Below are positions 56,528 through 64,000 of a DNA stretch of 64,000 nt, one piece after another. How positions within the stretch are numbered: the stretch's first letter is position 1; each line of letters begins with the position of its first letter. Both the position numbers and the translations under genes were made by a program. The notes beneath the pieces are model-generated. The model had not been told where the DNA came from and searched no databases. It saw only the letters and a program-made list of their open reading frames with translations. Source of the DNA: Granulosicoccus antarcticus IMCC3135 (GTDB lineage Bacteria > Pseudomonadota > Gammaproteobacteria > Granulosicoccales > Granulosicoccaceae); the NCBI RefSeq assembly GCF_002215215.1, contig NZ_CP018632.1, forward strand, positions 5,266,501 to 5,330,500, read 5' to 3'.

Positions 56528-57535
56528 TCAGGCCGCAATCCGCTGCTCGACCAGGTCGCGCAGCACATCATCAATGTCCACACCATCGGCTTCTGCAAAA
56601 TAATTGAGCATGACGCGATGGCGTAAAACGGGCGCTGCCAGGGCGTCGATATCCTCGGTGGTCACATGATAGCGACCCGCCATCAAAGCCCGGGCCTTGG
56701 CAGCCAGCGTGATGAACAAGGCTGCTCGCACCGAGGCGCCGAACTTGACGTACTGACGTACCTTGGCCGTTGCGGAAGGATCCTCCGGACGTGTCGCACG
56801 CACCAGTTCGACAGCATATCGACCGACTTGCTTGCTTACTGGTACTTGGCGCGTCAGGGTCTGAAACGCCAGAATCTGTGCAGGATTGGTACAGGCTCTG
56901 ACCGGTTTGGGCAGTACATCGCTGGTAAAGCGCTCCACCACCGTCAATTCATCCTCCAGCGGCAGATAACCCAGCATGATGTTGAACAAGAACCGGTCAA
57001 GCTGCGCTTCGGGCAAGGGATAGGTGCCTTCCAGTTCCAACGGATTCTGGGTGGCCAGTACAAAGAATGGCTTGTCTATGATGTGCTGTGTGCCGCGTAC
57101 GGTAGCGGAATACTCCTGCATCGCCTCCAGCAGAGCCGCCTGAGTTTTAGGCGGGGTACGGTTGATTTCATCAGCCAGCAAGACGTTGGTAAAGATGGGG
57201 CCGGGTATGAAACGCCAGCTTCGCTGACCGTTGTCATCCTCGATGATATCGGTGCCGGTAATATCGGTAGGCATGAGATCGGGGGTGAACTGGATACGAT
57301 CGAACTGCAAGCCCAGTGCATCTGCCAGGGTGCGCACCAGCAAGGTCTTGGCAGTACCGGGCATGCCAGTTACCAGGCAATGGCCGCCTACCAGCAGGGT
57401 AATGAGCAGGTGCTCCACCACCTCCTCCTGGCCGACGATGATACGTCCAACCTCACTTTTCAACCGTGCAGTCACGTCGCGAAACTCTGCAACCAGCTGT
57501 GTGGTTTCCGTGTTGTTGAAATCAGATTCGGTCAC
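56528..57535 (-). CDS. MoxR-family AAA+ ATPase
   Basis: A 335-residue AAA+ protein. Walker A is GMPGTAKT, Walker B VLLADEINR, sensor 1 ATQNP and the C-terminal lid has VTTEDIDALAAPVLRHRV. The GTG start at 57535 was chosen because the preceding gene stops at 57537, GGAG lies 8 bp upstream, and the protein then starts as usual (VTESDFNN). MoxR ATPases act as chaperones for VWA-protein complexes. The operon context (DUF58 and two VWA proteins) is the standard arrangement. Confidence 0.92.
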   Translation of the reverse strand: MTESDFNNTETTQLVAEFRDVTARLKSEVGRIIVGQEEVVEHLLITLLVGGHCLVTGMPGTAKTLLVRTLADALGLQFDRIQFTPDLMPTDITGTDIIEDDNGQRSWRFIPGPIFTNVLLADEINRTPPKTQAALLEAMQEYSATVRGTQHIIDKPFFVLATQNPLELEGTYPLPEAQLDRFLFNIMLGYLPLEDELTVVERFTSDVLPKPVRACTNPAQILAFQTLTRQVPVSKQVGRYAVELVRATRPEDPSATAKVRQYVKFGASVRAALFITLAAKARALMAGRYHVTTEDIDALAAPVLRHRVMLNYFAEADGVDIDDVLRDLVEQRIAA

Positions 57536-57536
57536 A

Positions 57537-59816
57537 TCATTCTCCGGCAGAAAGTGACAGCAGCAATTGCTGTGCGGGTCGATAAAAAGGTGCGGTTTCC
57601 AGTGCATACAGCACTTGCCGGCGGGCAGTCATGGGATCATCTTGCTGCAATGCAGCCTGCGCTTTGCCCAGATAGGCACTGGCCAGATCATCGACCTGCA
57701 TGCCAACGAGCGCGTTGAATTCACGCAGAGCCAGCTCTGGCTCCTGCTGTTGCAGATAATGCTCTCCCAGCCACCGGTGTACATCGGTACCGTAGGGCAT
57801 CACCCAGTTAAGCGATTCCATGACGGGCACCGCCTCGTCCAGGCGACCAGCCTCTCGCAGATCAACGATCAGCTGCAATAGAGCATCCGGATCATGCCCA
57901 CCCAGAGCATGCCAATCCAGAAGCACCTCGATAGCCGCATCAACATTGCCCTGCTCCTGCAGAGCGGCTGCCAGGACCTGGTAGGGATTACCTGCACCTA
58001 TACGTTCCGGGTAGCGTCGTATCAGATCGCGGGCCAGCGCCTCGGCACTGACCCAGTCATCGAACTGCAGAGAGCGTTCCAGCTGCCGCACTTCAGCCAG
58101 ATAATCGTCCAGCGTGTCCAGCAAATCGCCAAATCGTACCATCAGGTATTCTTCAAACAGCGCATCAAAAGCCTTGCTATCCAGCCCAATGGCTTCACTC
58201 AGAGCTTCTCCGGTGTCCTGCCCCTGGGCAAATCCCTTGAGCATGCTGACCAGCGAGGCATGGCCCCATCGCTGCGCGATGAAATCGCATACCAACCCTG
58301 CCTGCATATAGGACACCTGTACTTGTCCGTTGTAGCTGGGCCTGACAAAGCCCTGATCCAGCGCATCCACAGGCAGCAACTGCTTGTCCCGAATGGCAGT
58401 CAGCACTTCGATCGACAACTCGCGATCACTCAATGGTCCGCTATTCCATTCCTCATAGACTGACAGTCCTTCACTGAACCATCGAGGCAGTTTGTGGTTG
58501 GTGGCTTCGAGCGTGAACACATGTGCCATCTCGTGCCACAGCGTGCTCCCCCAGTGGAAGCTCCCGGCAGCTCGGGCCTTGGGACTATCCATGGCGGTCA
58601 GATAGCCGAAGGTAACCCCCAACAGTCCGATGCCCGGCGTGCTCACAGTGCGGACGCCGAAGTCGTCGTGATCGTGATACAACTCGACCACCATGGGGCG
58701 AAGCAAGGCAAAGTCGTAGCGTTTGGTAAACAGCTGCACAGCCTGGATGGCAAGGTCAATGACATAGGGCTCCAACGCATCGGCATCTTCGCTATCCAGC
58801 CTGATCAGCACGCGTCCGATGATGGTTTCCGGATCATCAGGGCTCGGCACATCCACATAACTGACGCGCATCTTGTCCAGATCATCCAGCAGCCGCAAGG
58901 TATTGATCGTTTGAGCATCAAAGGGATCAAGGTCGTAGGCTTTCTGCAAGTGATAACGGGCAGCAAAGATATTATTGACACGTAGCTGGTTGATGCCAAG
59001 ATCGCGGTGCGCTGTTGCCAGGTCGGGATCTATGGCAACGGCTTTCTGATAAAGATCCACCGCTTCGCGGTAGCGGTAGGTGATGATGTAGAAATGCGCG
59101 GGTATGGCATAGATATCCCCGTATTGTGGATTGTATTGCAAGGCACGCTCAATCCATGGTTTAAGCGATTTACCTTCCAGCAGGTCTGCCCCTGCATGCA
59201 GTGCATAGATTTCCAACGGCGGCAGGTTCTGCGCTTTGACTTCTGCCAACGCCCGATTGAGAAGTCCACGAGCATCCGTCAGATTCTGTAGTTCCAGCTC
59301 GATTCTGGCCAGTAATATCAGAGCATGAACGTTGTCCGGATACTCAACCGTCAGCTCGCGCAGGGTTTCACGTGCCTGTCCTTCAAATCCTTCAGATAAC
59401 GCTTCTGCAAGCCCGATACGCGCCGGCAACCAGGATCGATCATAAAGTAGCGCTTCTCGAAACAGTGCTTCGGCGTCACTGGTCTGGTGCGTTTGCAGGT
59501 ACAGGCTGGCCCAGTGCGTCTTGATGGCCGGATCGGTGCTGTTGGCAGAGGCCTCTCGATAGAATTTGTTAGCCTGGCGGATATCACCCAGAGCGGCGGC
59601 GGCATCCGCGCGCTCAAGCAGATCACCTGATTGCAATTGTTGCCGGTAACACTCATTGGCCTCATCATCCTTGCCCCGGTATACAAAGCGATCACACTCA
59701 CGCAGCGACTCTGAGCGATCCAGATCGTAGTGAATGGTAAAAGCCTGGGCTGCGCCACTGGACAGCGCCAACACCAGCATCAACAACAGACATGATCCGT
59801 GTTCAGCTCTCCGCAT
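57537..59816 (-). CDS. Periplasmic TPR protein with gluzincin-type peptidase domain
   Basis: A 759-residue protein with a signal peptide (CLLLMLVLALSSGAAQA, cleavage near residue 25). TPR-like helical repeats occupy about 30-320 and 520-750. The middle has a peptidase MA-like domain with HEMAH (428-432) and the downstream RWFSEGLSVYEEW Glu ligand, the complete gluzincin pattern. The start at 59816 was chosen for the signal peptide, overlapping the upstream gene by 14 bp. It probably acts in the periplasm on cell-envelope proteins; target unknown. Confidence 0.85.
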   Translation of the reverse strand: MRRAEHGSCLLLMLVLALSSGAAQAFTIHYDLDRSESLRECDRFVYRGKDDEANECYRQQLQSGDLLERADAAAALGDIRQANKFYREASANSTDPAIKTHWASLYLQTHQTSDAEALFREALLYDRSWLPARIGLAEALSEGFEGQARETLRELTVEYPDNVHALILLARIELELQNLTDARGLLNRALAEVKAQNLPPLEIYALHAGADLLEGKSLKPWIERALQYNPQYGDIYAIPAHFYIITYRYREAVDLYQKAVAIDPDLATAHRDLGINQLRVNNIFAARYHLQKAYDLDPFDAQTINTLRLLDDLDKMRVSYVDVPSPDDPETIIGRVLIRLDSEDADALEPYVIDLAIQAVQLFTKRYDFALLRPMVVELYHDHDDFGVRTVSTPGIGLLGVTFGYLTAMDSPKARAAGSFHWGSTLWHEMAHVFTLEATNHKLPRWFSEGLSVYEEWNSGPLSDRELSIEVLTAIRDKQLLPVDALDQGFVRPSYNGQVQVSYMQAGLVCDFIAQRWGHASLVSMLKGFAQGQDTGEALSEAIGLDSKAFDALFEEYLMVRFGDLLDTLDDYLAEVRQLERSLQFDDWVSAEALARDLIRRYPERIGAGNPYQVLAAALQEQGNVDAAIEVLLDWHALGGHDPDALLQLIVDLREAGRLDEAVPVMESLNWVMPYGTDVHRWLGEHYLQQQEPELALREFNALVGMQVDDLASAYLGKAQAALQQDDPMTARRQVLYALETAPFYRPAQQLLLSLSAGE

Positions 59817-60744
59817 CGGTCTCACTCCAGCCAGTAACGGCATCAATCGATTGCTGCATTCTGGCAATGTCCAGCAACAGAACTTCCAGCTGCGCATAAT
59901 AGTCAACCGTCGGCAAATCCTGCTTGCGTGCCTTCAATGCCTTGAATGCCTCTTCCAGTAGCAGTCGCTCAGCGAGTAGGCTGGCAACAACCGGATCATC
60001 CTGCGCCTCCTTCAAAGACCCCAGCAAGGCAACCGGTATATCGGCAGCCAGATCACCCACCAGACGCGAATGCTCGGATGCCAGCAGTTTCTGCTGTTCA
60101 TAGAATGTTTGTGTACGAGCGTTGGCGTAACGAAAAGCCTCGGCCATGGTCAGTATCTCGTTACGATCATAGTCGGCCTCGCTGGTTTCCATGGCAGCCG
60201 CCAGATACTCGGGAAAACGCACGGCATTGAGCTCGCCACCGCTTTTGGTCGCCGTCACGACCACACGCTGGGATTGTGTCAGCGCTTCAAGCGTTGCACC
60301 GCTGGCACTGGCGGCCAGCACCACCAGTTGCCGTCCTGAAGACATGGGATTGAGGGCTGCGACAATGTCTTCGGTTGTCAGGTCCGGACCTGTAATATTG
60401 AAGCGCCAGGTGGAACCATCGGTCGTGCCATGCCCCACCAGTATCAACACCAGAGTTGCCGAAGGGCTGCTATTCGCAGCCTCGACTCGCTCCTGGATGG
60501 CCGTCAGAATCTGGTCACGGCCAGCCGTTTCATCCAGCAGTACAATTCGCTCCTCGCCGTTGTCCAGCGTTTGCAAGGCCGTGGCATAGGACTGGGCCGC
60601 CGCACTAAAGCTATCCGAGTAGTTTTTCTCGCCCCCCAGGCCACTGACGACAACCGCATGAGTTTCGCTGTGTGCCGCATTTGCACAAGCCAACAAAAGC
60701 ACAAGCCACACTGCGCGCCGCCGCATATTCCAAACGAAACCCAT
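59803..60744 (-). CDS. Caspase/legumain-fold-like protein, catalytic cysteine missing
   Basis: A 313-residue protein with a signal peptide (AVWLVLLLACANAAHS). The domain (about 28-250) resembles C13/caspase-like proteins: HAVVVSGLGGEKNY, LILVGHGTTDG with H105, and VVLAASASGATLEAL where the catalytic Cys would be expected; here the position reads Ser. It might thus be inactive, or a Ser variant. A C-terminal helical segment (about 250-313) follows. The ATG at 60744 overlaps the stop of the upstream gene (TAATG), indicating coupled translation. Confidence 0.7.
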   Translation of the reverse strand: MGFVWNMRRRAVWLVLLLACANAAHSETHAVVVSGLGGEKNYSDSFSAAAQSYATALQTLDNGEERIVLLDETAGRDQILTAIQERVEAANSSPSATLVLILVGHGTTDGSTWRFNITGPDLTTEDIVAALNPMSSGRQLVVLAASASGATLEALTQSQRVVVTATKSGGELNAVRFPEYLAAAMETSEADYDRNEILTMAEAFRYANARTQTFYEQQKLLASEHSRLVGDLAADIPVALLGSLKEAQDDPVVASLLAERLLLEEAFKALKARKQDLPTVDYYAQLEVLLLDIARMQQSIDAVTGWSETDAES

Positions 60745-63065
60745 TACAGACGCTTCCATTGCAGACGCAGTCCCCATTCAAGCAGCTTGCACAGGATCAG
60801 ACACAGAAAGAAAAATGGCATATTCCATAACGGCAGATGATTCTCGCGCTTCAAGGCCGCGTTCTCGGATGCCAGTATGCCGGACAGCTGGTCTATCTGA
60901 CTCAATGGCAGGTAGCTGCCACCGGTAGTCTCGCTGATTCGCTGTAGAAATCCGGCCTGCAAACCGGCATCAAAATCTTCGGCGTTACCCGATTCACGCA
61001 CCCACCAGCGTTCCACACTCACGGGCGCTGTCGCCGGGGATTCGCCATCCAGCGGTGTACTTGCCTGAACCGAATAAGGCCCATCCGATAGCATCGGTAC
61101 CTCTCCCACATAACGTCCCGGGCGTTCGGGATCGGGGTACAGGGTCAATGACAGTTTCTGTCCCTGCGGATCGCTCAGAGAAATCGGTAAAGTGGAGGCC
61201 TGCAGCTGTGAATAATCGGCGTTATAGGCAATTACTGACAACCGTGCCGTATCGGCATCACGATAGATTGGCTTGTCTGAGCTGAGCGTCAATCTTGGAA
61301 TACCCTGATCCACCAGCATACCCAGCAACTGCCGCCAGAAACGCTCGTGGCGTTGATCCCCGGAAGGCAGCCCCATTTGCCAACGCCAGGTACCGCTGGT
61401 GCCCAGCACCATACTCAGGCCTCGACCATAGCGCTGCATGACCAGCAAAGGCTCTGCTCGCAAGATACCGGCACGGGTAGAATTGCGCTCCAGTAGAGTC
61501 AAGGCCCCAGGCTTGATGGTACCGACGGTTTGCACATCTGCCAGAGCTGGCAGCCCCTGCCATGCTTCAATATTGTCTTGTACATCATCGGCCAGCTGCA
61601 ACCAGGGGGCGCGCAGCCCCGTCAGAGTTGGCGTGACCTGACTCCTCTGCCGCTCGAAGCTCTGGGTGCTGATCTGGCTACCCAACTGTACCGGCAAGGC
61701 TGCTGCGACAACCGAGCGCCCCCAGCCACCATCAGCAAGCCCTTGTCGGCCGGCCAGCATCAATAGAGAACCACCACGCACACTGACAAAATCTCGCAGC
61801 GCACTTTGCTGTGCCGTGCTCAGTTCGGCAGCCTCGAAACTGCCGATAATCACGGTGTCATAACTGAACAGTTGCTCACGAGTCGTTGGAAAACCATTGG
61901 CAAGCTCGTCCCCATCCTGTACACCCTGACGATAGAACTTGTTGGGTGAAGTACGTAACAGAGAGACGATACTGACTCCGGGATGAGCCTCCATGGCCCG
62001 CCGCAAGAACTTGTACTCCCAGCGTGGCTCGCCTTCTACATACAAAATTCGTTTGGGTGAATCCAGTACCTGCAGAATGCGCGCCTGTCGATTGTTCGCC
62101 GGTGTCGAATCTGGTGCCGCTTTGCTGCCATCTTCTGCCAACGGCAGTTCAACACTGAATTCAAGCTGTCTGATACCTCTCTTGCCACTGGCCAGGGTCA
62201 CCTCATGCACACTTTGCTGCACACCTTCGGGCAGCAGAACATCCTCTGCAGCGAGTAGTTCACCGGCGTCGCTCACACGGATTCTGGCCATGCCGCCGCG
62301 ACCATGTGTGATGCGAATACGGGCTACAACATCGGTATTGGACTGGCTACTTGCAGGCAAACTGACATCACTGAGCTCCAGATCAGCCCGATTACCCGAC
62401 TGCCCGACACCCACCGTGTGAATCGGCACACCCGCTGCCGCCAGTGACTGCCACCAGCGAGCATCAATGGCATCACTATTGTCAGCCCCATCAGAGATCA
62501 GCACCACAGCCGCCAACGCCGACTCATTGATGGTGCCCAACAACTCATCCAGCCCCGGACCCAGCCTGGAGCGTGCCGCCAGAGGTTGCTCTGCCAGAGC
62601 CGCAGGGTCTGCTACGCGCATCAATTGCTCGCCCAAGGCGTACACGCTGGCTGAAAAACCGTTCTTGTCGCTGGCGATCATGCGATCCAGTGACTCACTA
62701 CCTGCCTTGAGGCGCTGCGTATTGACACCATCGCCGGTCTCGCCAGTGGCCTGAACATCCTCCAGAGCCATGCTGCGGGAGGTGTCCAGCACCCAGGCGA
62801 CCGTATTTTCACCCTGCTCGGACACAGAGACTCGCAAGGCTGGCTGCCACAGCATGATCAGCGCAACCACCGCCACAAGGCTCTGCAACAACGCAATGAC
62901 ACCGCGTCGTGCCGCACTCAGCTGGCGGCGCCATAGCGTCACCAGAATCAGCAGCAATACCAGTGATATGGACACTGGCAACGCCCAGACAGGCAAGCTG
63001 GCATCAAAGACTAATGCGGCTTGCTGCCAGATTCCTGACGGGTAGTTGAACAACAGCTCAAACAT
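60744..63065 (-). CDS. VWA / class I glutamine-amidotransferase-like membrane protein
   Basis: A 773-residue protein; first gene of the MoxR operon. Two N-terminal helices (about 28-45 and 57-75) precede a VWA domain (about 88-270) with the MIDAS motif DTSRS and LISDGADNSDAID. A region of about 345-560 (RILYVEGEPRWEYKFLRRAMEAHPG, FDTVIIGSFEAAELS) is GATase1-like without a catalytic Cys that I could identify. A C-terminal helix (FFFLCLILCKLLEWG) ends the protein. Such proteins are typical of the extended Bat/MoxR loci in the family of DUF4159/DUF4175 operons. Confidence 0.85.
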   Translation of the reverse strand: MFELLFNYPSGIWQQAALVFDASLPVWALPVSISLVLLLILVTLWRRQLSAARRGVIALLQSLVAVVALIMLWQPALRVSVSEQGENTVAWVLDTSRSMALEDVQATGETGDGVNTQRLKAGSESLDRMIASDKNGFSASVYALGEQLMRVADPAALAEQPLAARSRLGPGLDELLGTINESALAAVVLISDGADNSDAIDARWWQSLAAAGVPIHTVGVGQSGNRADLELSDVSLPASSQSNTDVVARIRITHGRGGMARIRVSDAGELLAAEDVLLPEGVQQSVHEVTLASGKRGIRQLEFSVELPLAEDGSKAAPDSTPANNRQARILQVLDSPKRILYVEGEPRWEYKFLRRAMEAHPGVSIVSLLRTSPNKFYRQGVQDGDELANGFPTTREQLFSYDTVIIGSFEAAELSTAQQSALRDFVSVRGGSLLMLAGRQGLADGGWGRSVVAAALPVQLGSQISTQSFERQRSQVTPTLTGLRAPWLQLADDVQDNIEAWQGLPALADVQTVGTIKPGALTLLERNSTRAGILRAEPLLVMQRYGRGLSMVLGTSGTWRWQMGLPSGDQRHERFWRQLLGMLVDQGIPRLTLSSDKPIYRDADTARLSVIAYNADYSQLQASTLPISLSDPQGQKLSLTLYPDPERPGRYVGEVPMLSDGPYSVQASTPLDGESPATAPVSVERWWVRESGNAEDFDAGLQAGFLQRISETTGGSYLPLSQIDQLSGILASENAALKRENHLPLWNMPFFFLCLILCKLLEWGLRLQWKRL

Positions 63066-63671
63066 CAGACAATTTCTTGTTGGACATCAGACGGAAAATT
63101 CATGGCTCGCTTCCTCAGTCATTATTATCACTTGCAGAGCGCTCTGCGGCAAACCCTAGCCACGTAATCTCGTCTGCCCGTCGTCACTCTTAAGCAGCAG
63201 GCCTGCCATCCGGACATGAAACCGGTCCCACTTACATAGCTGAAGCTGAGACTGTTTGCGTGACAATGACACTCATTCAGCTGCCCAGCCAACTATTTTT
63301 GAGTGTAAATAACGTTGTTTGGTTCCACAATCCAAGCCAGACAAAGGCTGGCGGTGGTCGCCGATCAAGGTGACGACAAGCTGCTTCACGAAACACTCTG
63401 GCTTGTGCAATGCCTTGATTTTAACTTGCACTAAGTTACATAGTACTCAGGGGTTTGCCCAACAGGAGCTTCTCGACTGCGAGTGTTTCTACCGCGCAGG
63501 GCACTAACTGCCCTCAAGAAGCACCATGAGAGAAAACATACAACGATGGATACTGCCAGCACTAAAGCCTATACTAAATATTGGGAAACTGGTACTTCTA
63601 TACCCTGAGCCGTGACAACAACACCACATATAAGAGTGTCACGACAATATTCACGATTTTAAGGAGAGAAC
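63066..63671. other. Intergenic region of about 606 bp upstream of the fadL-like gene
   Basis: No convincing gene, RNA or clear terminator was found. The region separates the divergent MoxR operon and the FadL-type gene, so it should hold both promoters; it becomes AT-rich after about 63530, just upstream of the FadL gene. Confidence 0.5.
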
Positions 63672-64000
63672 ATGCACCGATATTCTGCGCGGATCCGACC
63701 GCTCGGTTCCCTGATTGGTATCGTCAGTCTGGCCAGCCTGACGGGCGTGGTGAATGCTGGAGGTTTTGCTCTTATCGAGCACGGCGCCTCCGGTATGGGT
63801 AACGCCTACGCAGGTGCGGCCGCAGTGAGTAATGACCCATCAACAGTCTGGTTCAATCCAGCTGGCATGAGCGAACTGGATGGACGACAAGTCTCAGTCG
63901 GGATTCATCTTCTCAAAACCGACACCACCTGGACTGACGAAGGCACCACATTGGGAGCTCTGTTGGGACGCGGCGAAGCCTCAGGCCCGGATACCTCCGA
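63672..64000 (+). CDS. FadL/OmpP1-family outer-membrane protein, 5' part (right-truncated)
   Basis: The start ATG at 63672 is preceded by AAGGAGAG. The frame stays open to the window end (109 codons). It has a signal peptide (IGIVSLASLTGVVNA, cleavage near residue 29) and the N-terminal FadL block GGFALIEHGASGMGNAYAGAAAVSNDPSTVWFNPAGMSEL, which plugs the barrel. The family imports long-chain fatty acids and other hydrophobic molecules. Only the start is visible, so subfamily cannot be resolved. Confidence 0.92.
   Translation, partial: MHRYSARIRPLGSLIGIVSLASLTGVVNAGGFALIEHGASGMGNAYAGAAAVSNDPSTVWFNPAGMSELDGRQVSVGIHLLKTDTTWTDEGTTLGALLGRGEASGPDTS

Noticed and set aside
63319-63507. Small plus-strand frame upstream of the FadL-type gene
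   Set aside because: No ribosome-binding site and composition unlike a protein.

Overview
The window looks like chromosomal DNA of a free-living, probably marine, gammaproteobacterium. The clues are DbpA, a YbiT-type ABC-F protein, an EmrRAB-like efflux locus, a DnaE2 polymerase behind a gammaproteobacterial-type LexA box, a RimK locus, and several probably Na+-coupled transporters. Base composition is moderately GC-rich and even. A Granulosicoccus-like relative is possible, but that is an inference from gene content and not a measurement. I saw no rRNA, tRNA, CRISPR array, prophage or replication origin.

Layout. 1-6.7 kb: end of an MprF-type gene, dbpA, ybiT and a fatty-acid desaturase, all on +. 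6.7-14.3 kb (-): an SDR dehydrogenase, a PAS-GAF-GAF-GGDEF-EAL protein, and a marR/emrA/emrB efflux operon whose operator lies inside its own promoter. 14.4-16.9 kb (+): a probable accessory module, preceded by a perfect 28-bp inverted repeat, encoding a protein with two zincin-like modules and a lipoprotein. 17-24.6 kb (-): a phosphonate/selenate-type ABC transporter with a duplicated fused permease, MAPEG and GNAT genes, then an NhaC-type antiporter with glyA. 24.8-30.5 kb: two LysR genes, an FHA-linked class III cyclase, and a guanidino-compound unit (LysR, agmatinase family, Na+/solute symporter). 30.7-37.4 kb: a HAD phosphatase, dnaE2, and a DUF2157/GDYXXLXY membrane pair. 37.5-41.7 kb: an aldo/keto reductase, a broken IS605-type tnpB element and a RimB-RimK-deacylase operon. 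41.8-49.5 kb: a nucleotide-binding kinase, two GT4 glycosyltransferases, an orphan EboE-like TIM barrel, a CPA-type antiporter and a hypothetical protein. 49.6-63.1 kb (-): one seven-gene MoxR/DUF58/VWA/DUF4175 operon. 63.7 kb to the end: start of a FadL-type outer-membrane protein.

The most unusual units are the seven-gene MoxR operon and the double-zincin/lipoprotein pair. The MoxR operon carries a TPR-gluzincin and a caspase-like protein that lacks the usual cysteine, and its DUF4175 gene contains 28 tandem copies of a 9-bp unit. A 14-bp motif (CTAAGGGATCGTGA and close variants) recurs at five gene ends, all in the same orientation, mostly inside or beside terminator-like hairpins.

Limits: all family assignments come from reading motifs by eye; no database search, alignment or structure prediction was run. 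Starts were moved from the longest ORF when a ribosome-binding site, signal peptide or family length supported an internal codon.
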